Shown piece after piece: positions 1 through 5,249 of a stretch of 10,765 nt of DNA. The translations under genes were made by a program, and so were the position numbers. Source of the DNA: a bacterium (GTDB taxonomy: Bacteria > Margulisbacteria > Marinamargulisbacteria > SXXA01); assembly GCA_947502965.1 (NCBI GenBank), contig CANNCG010000034.1, forward strand, positions 1-10,765, in the 5' to 3' direction. Every line of letters begins with the position of its first letter. Within the stretch, counting starts at the first letter, position 1. The notes beneath the pieces were generated by a model that was not told the DNA's origin, did not search any database, and worked only from the letters and a program-made list of their open reading frames with translations.

Positions 1-582
1 CTCGTGGACAGCGATCGCCTCGATGATTTCAAACGCAACCCGCAGCAGTTCATCGAACTCGCCGCCGAGATCATCAACCGCAGCAAGCGCATGGCCCTCG
101 TGGACGGCATCAAATACCAGCGCATCGGAGCCGAGGAATACTACGCCCAGCAACTCTTCGATACCGAGGACCTATCCGGCTATCTCAAGTCGATGATCGA
201 TGCCAACAAGAGCGTCCACGAACAGGTCATCTACCAATCCGACACCGAGCGGACCTTCGCTGAGCAGTTGGAGAAGAACGAGGCCATCAAAGTTTACGCC
301 AAGCTCCCCGGCTGGTTCAAAGTCCCCACGCCCCTCGGCCCCTACAACCCCGACTGGGCCGTGCTGATCGAGAAGGACGGCACCGAGCGCCTCTATTTTG
401 TGGTCGAAACCAAGAGTAGCATGTTCACCGATGATCTGCGCGACAAGGAAAGCGCCAAGATCAAATGCGGCGAAGCCCACTTTGCGGAACTCGCCACCCA
501 CAACACCCCCGCTGCGCAGTTCCTAAAGGCAACCAAGCTGGACGACCTGCTGGGCCAAGTGCTGAGCGCCTCCCGGATTTAA
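1..582 (+). CDS. Type III restriction enzyme, Res subunit, C-terminal fragment (5' end outside window)
   Basis: This is the endonuclease end of a Type III restriction subunit, which with a Mod methyltransferase cleaves unmodified DNA. The frame is open from base 1, so the helicase part lies upstream, outside the window. A PD-(D/E)XK nuclease core is visible. Numbering from the GTG at base 4, a Pro-Asp pair sits at residues 116-117 in the context YNPDWAV, and Glu-Thr-Lys at 135-137 in the context VVETKSS. The C-terminal tail of about 55 residues after it also fits the family. Codon use differs sharply from the rest of the window: by hand count 48 of the first 60 codons end in G or C, against 30 of the first 60 in recA. 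This suggests recent transfer, as is common for restriction systems. No mod gene is visible; it would be expected upstream. Family assignment is from motif recognition and is fairly sure; intactness of the full gene cannot be judged. Confidence 0.85.
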   Translation, partial: LVDSDRLDDFKRNPQQFIELAAEIINRSKRMALVDGIKYQRIGAEEYYAQQLFDTEDLSGYLKSMIDANKSVHEQVIYQSDTERTFAEQLEKNEAIKVYAKLPGWFKVPTPLGPYNPDWAVLIEKDGTERLYFVVETKSSMFTDDLRDKESAKIKCGEAHFAELATHNTPAAQFLKATKLDDLLGQVLSASRI

Positions 583-607
583 CCCGTTTGGAAATCAAGA
601 AACCAAA

Positions 608-787
608 ATGAGAATCTCTGTGGGCAATGCACGCGCCGGCATCGTCATCAAGAATAGCTTCCTCTCCAACACCGACAACGCCTCGAAGAATGCAACATCC
701 ACAGTAATCGCTCCCTCAACCCCATACTATACCCATTCCAAAATGAAACCAGGATTTCAAATCGTGACGGAAGCCTATTCCTCATAG
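608..787 (+). CDS. 59-codon ORF, possible truncated gene remnant
   Basis: An ATG-to-TAG frame encodes a 59-residue peptide that begins MRISVGNARAGIVIKNSF and matches no family I recognise. Its first 37 codons (to about base 720) mostly end in G or C, like the restriction gene 25 bases upstream, so this part looks coding and of the same origin. The rest of the frame runs into the left terminal repeat of the element at 720-940, where composition changes. The simplest reading is the 5' end of an acquired gene cut off by insertion of the element, with the last third of the peptide made of repeat sequence. There is no strong ribosome binding site; a GGAA at 591-594 is rather far away. It could also be a chance frame. 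Confidence 0.25.
   Translation: MRISVGNARAGIVIKNSFLSNTDNASKNATSTVIAPSTPYYTHSKMKPGFQIVTEAYSS
720..750 (-). repeat. Left copy (A) of 31-bp repeat, minus orientation
   Basis: Read on the minus strand, this copy starts GGTTTCATTTTGGAATGGG and continues with TATAGTATGGGG. It matches copy B (910-940) at 27 of 31 positions and the first 23 positions of copy C (1285-1315) at 21 of 23. It forms the left terminal repeat of the MITE-like element and overlaps the end of the 59-codon ORF. Confidence 0.8.
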
Positions 788-909
788 GTGACGCTGTGGC
801 TGAGGGCGGATCCGGCTTTGCCGCGTCCGACCGGGGAGCGTGCTCGCAAAGGAGGCGCTGCGACTGCGCATGCCGCGACAATTCTGATTTTGGAAAGGCA
901 TCCGCTCCC

Positions 910-940
910 GATTTCATTTTGGGATGGGTATACTACGGGG
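910..940 (+). repeat. Right copy (B) of 31-bp repeat, plus orientation
   Basis: This copy starts GATTTCATTTTGGGATGGG and ends TATACTACGGGG. It differs from the reverse complement of copy A at four positions (2, 14, 24 and 27). It faces copy A across 159 bases and forms the right end of the MITE-like element. Confidence 0.8.
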
Positions 941-1086
941 TGCTCCGTCCCTGTTCTCCGCTTTGGTACTCAGCTACTTGTGGGGCTCCCTCTGCATCGA
1001 GGTGCCAGGTTCCCACGTTCCACAAAAGAGCCTGAACCGCATTCTCGCCGCCCCCTACCCTCGCCCCGACGGGGGGGAACAGTTTT

Positions 1087-1114
1087 GATCTGGAAGGGCG
1101 CCGCCCTTCCGATC
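1087..1114. repeat. Hairpin 1, 12-bp stem with one bulged base
   Basis: GGAAGGGC at 1092-1099 pairs perfectly with GCCCTTCC at 1103-1110 across a 3-base loop. Outside it, GATC at 1087-1090 and GATC at 1111-1114 extend the stem, with T1091 bulged. No T-tract follows, so it does not look like a terminator. Confidence 0.7.
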
Positions 1115-1125
1115 CCTCAGGGGAG

Positions 1126-1154
1126 GAGGATGCGTCGCGAAGCGACGAATCCTC
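1126..1154. repeat. Hairpin 2, 12 paired bases with one mismatch
   Basis: CGTCGC at 1133-1138 pairs with GCGACG at 1142-1147 around a GAA loop. After one mismatch, GAGGAT at 1126-1131 pairs with ATCCTC at 1149-1154. The outer arms recur in hairpin 3. Confidence 0.7.
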
Positions 1155-1165
1155 GCAAAATCCCA

Positions 1166-1184
1166 GAGGATGGTTTGTATCCTC
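1166..1184. repeat. Hairpin 3, reuses the GAGGAT/ATCCTC arms of hairpin 2
   Basis: GAGGAT at 1166-1171 pairs with ATCCTC at 1179-1184 around a 7-base loop. Because the arms are identical to the outer arms of hairpin 2, alternative pairing between the two hairpins is possible. Confidence 0.6.
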
Positions 1185-1240
1185 CCTCTGCACGACGGCT
1201 ACGAGGGGCCCGCCCTCATCTCTTCGGGAGTTCGGCTTCT

Positions 1241-1260
1241 CAGCAGACGGCGTCCTGCTG
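1241..1260. repeat. Hairpin 4, CAGCAG/CTGCTG stem
   Basis: CAGCAG at 1241-1246 pairs with CTGCTG at 1255-1260. Inside, ACG (1247-1249) can pair with CGT (1251-1253) with one bulged C, though the loop would then be very tight. This is the last of the row of hairpins before repeat copy C. Confidence 0.55.
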
Positions 1261-1284
1261 TTCGCCTTCGTGGCGCACAACTCG

Positions 1285-1315
1285 GGTTTCATTCTGGAAC
1301 GGGTATACCAGCGTA
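1285..1315 (+). repeat. Third copy (C) of the 31-bp repeat, diverged at its 3' end
   Basis: The first 23 bases, starting GGTTTCATTCTGGAACGGG, match copy A at 21 of 23 positions; the last eight bases are diverged. It has the same orientation as copy B and lies 375 bases downstream of it, just before the promoter of the oxidoreductase gene. It may be the end of a second, decayed element or a solo terminal repeat. Confidence 0.65.
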
Positions 1316-1328
1316 TCAAATGTCTCGC

Positions 1329-1356
1329 TTGCACGCCATTCAGAGTTCGATATAAT
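1329..1356 (+). promoter_or_regulatory. Sigma70-type promoter giving a probably leaderless transcript
   Basis: A -35 box TTGCAC (1329-1334) and a perfect -10 box TATAAT (1351-1356) are separated by 16 bases. Transcription would start near 1362-1365, while the ATG of the oxidoreductase is at 1366. The sequence between the -10 box and the ATG (GCCTCCCCA) has no Shine-Dalgarno motif. The message would therefore be leaderless or carry only one to four untranslated bases. The boxes are seen directly; promoter activity is inferred. Confidence 0.65.
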
Positions 1357-1365
1357 GCCTCCCCA

Positions 1366-2289
1366 ATGAGCAAGATAAAAATCGCGGTGGTAGGGCTGGG
1401 GAACATGGGTAAACACCATGTCAAACACAGCCAATCCCTCTTTGGGGCAGAATTGGTAGCGGTCTGTGACACAGACCCCAAACGATTAGAGGCAATTAAA
1501 GACATTGCCCCGAGCACCCCTCAGTTTACCGACATAGACGCCATGCTCGCTCACAGCCACATAGATCTGGCATGCGTGGTCGTTCCAACGTCATTACATG
1601 GCAAAATCGCAGGAAAGTTGCTCTCAAAAGGGGTTCACGTATTGGTAGAAAAGCCCATTGCCAGCACACTTCAAGAAGCAGAAACCCTGATTGCACTGGC
1701 AAAAGACAACAAAAAACGCCTTTTTGTAGGCCACGTTGAATACTTCAATCCCGCTATCCAAGCCTTTTTCAACCCCATGACAACCCATGACGTTGGTCAC
1801 ATCCGCCACATCTGCGCGCGCCGTTGGAGCCCCATGCCCCAGCAAATCACAGATGCCAACGTCATCATTGATCTCTGCATCCATGATTTACACATTCTCA
1901 CACAGCTCATTTCAGAAAATCCCATCAAAACCACATGGTACGAAAAGTCCCACATTCTCGAAGCCCGTGCCGATGCCGCAACCGGCATTCTGGAATTTTC
2001 ACAAGCCACCGCCAGCATTGATGCCAACTGGATTTCTTCTGCCAAAGTCCGAGAAATGGAAATCATTGGGACCATGGGCATGGCCAAAGTAGACCTACTC
2101 CACCAACGTGTCCTCGTCAGTAGCGACACCGCCCCAGAATGGCAGGAACTCCCCATCAAAAAAGCATGGCCACTAGAAACAGAGCTCGCCCATGTCATGA
2201 CCTCGCTCTTGGAAGGCACAAGCTCCCCCATAGACGCAGAACAAGGCCTACGCGCGCTCGCCCTCTGTTACCCTATCAACCGGACATAA
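1366..2289 (+). CDS. Gfo/Idh/MocA-family NAD(P)-dependent oxidoreductase, UDP-GlcNAc 3-dehydrogenase-like
   Basis: This 307-residue protein should oxidise or reduce a sugar or sugar nucleotide using NAD(P). The N-terminal Rossmann fold begins with the dinucleotide-binding stretch VVGLGNMGKHH (8-18). The family's Glu-Lys-Pro motif is at 95-97, carrying the conserved lysine. A C-terminal alpha/beta domain follows, with GHVEYFNPA at 122-130 and a conserved stretch around Asp169 to His173 (IIDLCIHDLHIL). The last two motifs resemble archaeal and bacterial UDP-GlcNAc 3-dehydrogenases (GnnA type), which prepare 3-amino sugars for lipid A or glycans. The substrate is inference; no aminotransferase partner is visible. 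The frame extends upstream to 1270, but the start at 1366 fits the family's N-terminus and the promoter just before it. The C-terminus ends promptly after the last helix. It appears to be transcribed alone, upstream of metK with 135 bases between. Confidence 0.85.
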   Translation: MSKIKIAVVGLGNMGKHHVKHSQSLFGAELVAVCDTDPKRLEAIKDIAPSTPQFTDIDAMLAHSHIDLACVVVPTSLHGKIAGKLLSKGVHVLVEKPIASTLQEAETLIALAKDNKKRLFVGHVEYFNPAIQAFFNPMTTHDVGHIRHICARRWSPMPQQITDANVIIDLCIHDLHILTQLISENPIKTTWYEKSHILEARADAATGILEFSQATASIDANWISSAKVREMEIIGTMGMAKVDLLHQRVLVSSDTAPEWQELPIKKAWPLETELAHVMTSLLEGTSSPIDAEQGLRALALCYPINRT

Positions 2290-2320
2290 GCCATCGAGAC
2301 GCCCTAAAAAACCTCATAAA

Positions 2321-2349
2321 TTGTCAAGCAACGGCACATCGTGTAATAT
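2321..2349 (+). promoter_or_regulatory. Candidate promoter for metK
   Basis: TTGTCA (2321-2326) is followed after 17 bases by TAATAT (2344-2349), a 5/6 and a 4/6 match to the sigma70 boxes. Transcription would start near 2356, giving a leader of about 70 bases before metK. That leader is too short for a typical SAM riboswitch, and I see none of the usual helices. Confidence 0.45.
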
Positions 2350-2374
2350 CCAAAGTGGCCTTCCGATATAAACC

Positions 2375-2413
2375 ATGTATTGTCTATTGATGCCATTAAA
2401 GGCGTATTTTTAA
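2375..2413 (+). CDS. 12-codon leader ORF upstream of metK, tentative
   Basis: An ATG at 2375 opens a 12-codon frame, MYCLLMPLKAYF, ending in TAA at 2411-2413, eleven bases before the metK ATG. It contains two Met and one Cys codon, which invites the idea of a leader peptide sensing sulfur amino acids. No ribosome binding site is clear and short frames arise by chance, so this is only a note. Confidence 0.12.
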   Translation: MYCLLMPLKAYF

Positions 2414-2416
2414 GGG
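2412..2416 (+). promoter_or_regulatory. Ribosome binding site deciding the metK start
   Basis: AAGGG lies 8 bases before the ATG at 2425. This supports that ATG over the in-frame TTG at 2380, which would add 15 residues not usual for the family. Confidence 0.55.
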
Positions 2417-2424
2417 TTTTACTC

Positions 2425-3603
2425 ATGCATTATTATTTCTCTTCGGAGTCTGTCAGCGAAGGACATCCTGACAAACTCTGTGACCAGGTGTCCGACGCTA
2501 TTTTAGATGCGGCATTGGCACAAGACCCCAACAGTCGTGTGGCGGCAGAGACGTTTGCAACTACAGGACTCATTCTCGTCGGTGGGGAAATCACCACCAA
2601 AGCAAAACTGGATATTCAGTCTATTGTACGTAAGACCGTTTCGGATATTGGATACACAAACCCTGAATTTGGGATGGATGCCAATAGCTGTAGTGTGCTA
2701 AACGCCATACACGGGCAATCTCCAGACATCGCACAAGGTGTCAATGAAGGCGAAGGTCTTCATAAAGAACTCGGAGCTGGGGATCAAGGCATGATGTTTG
2801 GGTATGCGTGCAAACAAACAGACGTCCTCATGCCGCTCCCTATCTACCTGGCCCATCGGCTGGTACGTCAGCTATCGGTCCTTCGCAAATCGGGCGAGAT
2901 TCCGTATCTTCGTCCAGATGCAAAGGCCCAGATCAGTCTTGAATACAATGATCGCAGCGCCAAAAGTGCGCACACCATTGTCATTTCGACCCAACACGCA
3001 CCGGAGATATCTCACGAACAAATCATCAAAGATGTCACCGAAAAAGTCATTCGAGCCGTCATTCCGGCAAATCTTTTGACCCAGAATACCCGTCTCTTGA
3101 TCAATCCTACAGGCAGGTTCGTCATCGGAGGACCTCACGGAGACACCGGTCTCACAGGACGTAAAATCATCGTGGACACTTACGGAGGTTGGGCCTCTCA
3201 CGGTGGCGGCGCTTTTTCCGGAAAAGACTTTACCAAAGTAGACCGATCCGGCGCCTATATGGCCCGCTATATCGCAAAAAATCTGGTTGCCGCCAACCTC
3301 GCTGAAGAAGCAGAAATCCAGCTGGCCTATGCCATTGGCGTCGCAGAACCCGTATCGGTCATGGTCAATACACGTGGCACCTCCAGAATCTCAGAAGAAA
3401 AACTCACGGTTCTCATCCGGGATCATTTTGATCTCACCCCAACGGGTATTGTTAAAACGTTGGGTCTTCAACGTCCTATTTTTAAACAAACAGCTGCTTA
3501 CGGGCACTTTGGAAGAGACGATATTGCACTGCCGTGGGAAGACACAACCCTCGCAGAGACACTGGCCACACGCATAGGACTCACCTCCCAACGCACGGTC
3601 TGA
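2425..3603 (+). CDS. metK: S-adenosylmethionine synthetase
   Basis: MetK makes S-adenosylmethionine from methionine and ATP in the cytoplasm, normally as a tetramer with Mg and K ions. The 392-residue protein is close to the usual 380-400. It begins MHYYFSSESVSEGHPDK, the family's N-terminal ATP-binding signature, with GHPDK at 13-17. The signature GAGDQGMMFGYA is at 117-128, the loop GGPHGDTGLTGRK at 235-247, and the glycine-rich P-loop-like GGGAFSGKD at 260-268. The C-terminal FGRDD...PWE is at 362-371. The start at 2425 is chosen because the protein then begins exactly where the family does and has an AAGGG upstream. It lies 62 bases before pncC, so it may be a separate unit or the first gene of the following operon. 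Nothing looks damaged. Confidence 0.98.
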   Translation: MHYYFSSESVSEGHPDKLCDQVSDAILDAALAQDPNSRVAAETFATTGLILVGGEITTKAKLDIQSIVRKTVSDIGYTNPEFGMDANSCSVLNAIHGQSPDIAQGVNEGEGLHKELGAGDQGMMFGYACKQTDVLMPLPIYLAHRLVRQLSVLRKSGEIPYLRPDAKAQISLEYNDRSAKSAHTIVISTQHAPEISHEQIIKDVTEKVIRAVIPANLLTQNTRLLINPTGRFVIGGPHGDTGLTGRKIIVDTYGGWASHGGGAFSGKDFTKVDRSGAYMARYIAKNLVAANLAEEAEIQLAYAIGVAEPVSVMVNTRGTSRISEEKLTVLIRDHFDLTPTGIVKTLGLQRPIFKQTAAYGHFGRDDIALPWEDTTLAETLATRIGLTSQRTV

Positions 3604-3665
3604 GCTTTATAATCTTGCGGGAAACCTCGCGTTCAAAGTGAGCCTGTTTATCCCAAAGGTCCCAC

Positions 3666-4205
3666 ATGAAAAATGATCCGACCCCTGTCTTCGCACTGGC
3701 CTTGGAAGAAGCCAAGATTCAGCATGATCCAGAAATTGCAGAAAAACTGATTCGCTATCTGGCCGATCGGCAGATGTCCCTTTGTACGGCAGAATCGGTG
3801 ACAGGCGGAAGCATTGCAAAGCGTCTCTGCGCCGTTCCTGGCGCCTCAGAAGTCTATATGGGTGGCGCGGTGAGCTACAATACACGCCTTAAATTACAAT
3901 GGTGTGGCGTCTCCCCCAAAACCATCCAGACCCATGGCGAAGTCAGTGCGCGCACCGCGATAGAAATGGCAACGGGCACGCGCAAGGTGTGCAAAACATC
4001 CGTCGCCATCTCCACAACGGGATTTGCAGGTCCTGCGACACCGCAAACGACGCTCCCTGTAGGGACCGTCTTTGTGGCCGTGGATATCCAGGGGAAAAAC
4101 AGTGTTGTACGTCATCTGACATTTTCAGGAACCCGCACGGACATTCAGGACAAAGCAGCACAAGCAGCCCTCGTTCTTTGCTACAAACACCTATCCCACA
4201 CCTAA
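3666..4205 (+). CDS. pncC: CinA C-terminal domain protein, nicotinamide-nucleotide amidohydrolase type
   Basis: The 179-residue protein is a stand-alone CinA C-terminal domain. In characterised members (PncC) this domain removes the amide from nicotinamide mononucleotide, returning it to NAD synthesis. The family signatures are clear: TAESVTGG at 41-48, the VPGASEVYMGGAVSYN region at 58-72, TTGFAGP at 117-123 and PVGTVF at 131-136. There is no N-terminal MoCF domain as in full-length CinA; about 30 residues precede the core instead. AAAGG at 3655-3659, six bases before the ATG, supports the start. It lies 24 bases before recA; a cinA-recA pair is a known conserved arrangement. Amidase activity is inferred from family membership. 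Confidence 0.9.
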   Translation: MKNDPTPVFALALEEAKIQHDPEIAEKLIRYLADRQMSLCTAESVTGGSIAKRLCAVPGASEVYMGGAVSYNTRLKLQWCGVSPKTIQTHGEVSARTAIEMATGTRKVCKTSVAISTTGFAGPATPQTTLPVGTVFVAVDIQGKNSVVRHLTFSGTRTDIQDKAAQAALVLCYKHLSHT

Positions 4206-4216
4206 CCTTTCACAAC

Positions 4217-4221
4217 GGAGG
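4217..4221 (+). promoter_or_regulatory. Strong ribosome binding site of recA
   Basis: GGAGG lies 8 bases before the recA ATG at 4230, in the 24-base gap after pncC. No LexA-box-like dyad is visible in this gap. Confidence 0.8.
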
Positions 4222-4229
4222 AAATCATC

Positions 4230-5249
4230 ATGGACGACAATAAAGAAAAAGCATTGCAATTTGCCATTAGCCAAATCGAAAAAGCACACGGCAAAGGGGC
4301 GATTATGAAATTGGGCGATTCAACCCGCTTCAATATCTCTACAATATCCTCAGGGGCATTGTCTTTGGACCTCGCATTGGGAGTCGGCGGCTACCCACGT
4401 GGTAGAATCATTGAAATCTACGGTCCAGAATCTTCTGGCAAAACGACCCTCTCACTCCATGCGATTGCCGAAAGTCAAAAGTTGGGTGGGACATGTGCCT
4501 TTATTGACACAGAGCATGCCTTAAATTCATCGTATGCTGAAGCCCTCGGGGTTAACTTACAAAGTCTTTTCATTTCTCAGCCTGACTACGGTGAGCAAGC
4601 CTTAGAAATCGCCGAAACATTGGTCCGGTCAGGCGCCATGGACATCCTTGTCATCGACTCCGTTGCTGCATTGGTGCCAAAATCAGAAATCGAAGGCGAT
4701 ATGGGCGATCCTCAAATGGGAATGCAAGCCCGACTCATGTCTCAGGCTCTCAGAAAGCTCACTGCGATTGTCAGCAAATCCAATACCATCGTTATTTTTG
4801 TAAACCAAGTACGCGATAAAATAGGGGTTATGTTCGGTAGCCCGGAAACAACACCAGGCGGACGTGCCCTGAAATTTTACGCCTCTATTCGCATCGACAT
4901 TCGTCGTACGGATTCCATCAAGGCCGGTGTCGATATCACGGGAAACAAAGTCAAAGTCAAAATCGTGAAAAACAAAGTGGCACCCCCTTTTAAATTTACA
5001 GAATTGGAAATTGAATTCGGACACGGCATCTCTGCTGAAGCCGACATCTTGGATCTGGGATTGCACTTCGAGATCGTTGAGAAAAGTGGGACTTGGTTTT
5101 CTCTCTTTGGCGAAAGAATGGGTCAAGGACGAGAAGCCGCGAAGCAATACCTCAAAAACAACAAAGACGTCTATGCAAAACTTGAAAAACAAATACGCGA
5201 CTTGGTTGCCAAAACACCCGTAACAGAACTTCTGAAGGAGGAACTTTAA
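4230..5249 (+). CDS. recA: DNA recombination/repair protein RecA
   Basis: RecA forms filaments on single-stranded DNA, carries out strand exchange and, where a LexA-type repressor exists, triggers its self-cleavage. At 339 residues it is a little shorter than the E. coli protein, mainly in the C-terminal tail. Walker A GPESSGKT is at 65-72, the catalytic Glu at 95 (DTEHAL), and Walker B LVIDSVAAL at 140-148. DNA-binding loop L1 follows (EIEGDMGDPQMGMQAR, 153-168), then loop L2 in FGSPETTPGGRALKFYAS (202-219). The C-terminal domain begins near 270. All catalytic residues are present. Its stop overlaps the rny start by one base. No recX follows and no LexA-like operator precedes it, so expression is probably with pncC. 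Confidence 0.99.
   Translation: MDDNKEKALQFAISQIEKAHGKGAIMKLGDSTRFNISTISSGALSLDLALGVGGYPRGRIIEIYGPESSGKTTLSLHAIAESQKLGGTCAFIDTEHALNSSYAEALGVNLQSLFISQPDYGEQALEIAETLVRSGAMDILVIDSVAALVPKSEIEGDMGDPQMGMQARLMSQALRKLTAIVSKSNTIVIFVNQVRDKIGVMFGSPETTPGGRALKFYASIRIDIRRTDSIKAGVDITGNKVKVKIVKNKVAPPFKFTELEIEFGHGISAEADILDLGLHFEIVEKSGTWFSLFGERMGQGREAAKQYLKNNKDVYAKLEKQIRDLVAKTPVTELLKEEL
5235..5241 (+). promoter_or_regulatory. Ribosome binding site of rny inside the end of recA
   Basis: A near-perfect AAGGAGG ends 7 bases before the rny ATG (5249) and lies within the last recA codons. It fixes the rny start and indicates translational coupling with recA. Confidence 0.85.

Larger units (their letters stand above)
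720..940. mobile_element. MITE-like element with 31-bp imperfect terminal inverted repeats
   Basis: Bases 720-750 and 910-940 are inverted copies of each other with 27 of 31 positions matching. Both outer ends are CCCC/GGGG runs. The enclosed 159 bases hold no gene. Small size, terminal inverted repeats, lack of a transposase and a position beside an acquired restriction gene fit a miniature inverted-repeat element. I see no convincing target-site duplication: flanks are CCTCAA on the left and TGCTCC on the right. The element may be old, or the two repeats may have arrived separately. The call rests only on symmetry seen here; other copies in the genome would be needed to confirm mobility. 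Confidence 0.4.
941..1284. other. GC-rich, hairpin-rich spacer without a convincing gene
   Basis: This stretch between repeat copies B and C holds long open frames on both strands, but none looks like a protein. Their translations are rich in Arg, Pro, Ser and Gly, and opposing frames are open at the same place, as expected for GC-rich non-coding DNA. What it does hold is a succession of inverted repeats at 1087-1114, 1126-1154, 1166-1184 and 1241-1260, listed separately, plus a C4-GAC-G4 pairing near 1064-1074. It may be an accumulation of repeat elements or a structured RNA; nothing visible decides between these. Confidence 0.5.

Noticed and set aside
720..1315. CRISPR array formed by the 31-bp repeats
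   Set aside because: There are only three copies, in mixed orientation, with spacings of 159 and 344 bases and unequal conservation, and no cas genes are present.
788..1369. A 193-codon plus-strand frame and an opposing 194-codon minus-strand frame (933-1517) as genes
   Set aside because: They overlap each other and the start of the oxidoreductase, run through repeats and hairpins, and have low-complexity Arg/Pro/Ser/Gly composition with no recognisable domain. Only the shared repeat-encoded motif is kept as a finding.
2350..2424. SAM riboswitch in front of metK
   Set aside because: Only about 70 bases separate the candidate transcription start from the ATG, and no SAM-I, SAM-II or SAM-IV-like helices can be traced. 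A GCC/GGC pairing near 2393-2403 followed by T's is too short to count.
3608..3613. TATAAT as a promoter for pncC-recA
   Set aside because: The -10 box is perfect, but the spacing-correct -35 position (CTCCCA) does not resemble TTGACA. It may be a weak or extended-type promoter; the sequence does not settle it.
4206..4229. LexA-type operator upstream of recA
   Set aside because: The 24-base gap holds a Shine-Dalgarno sequence but no dyad resembling a known LexA box; recA appears to be read through from pncC.
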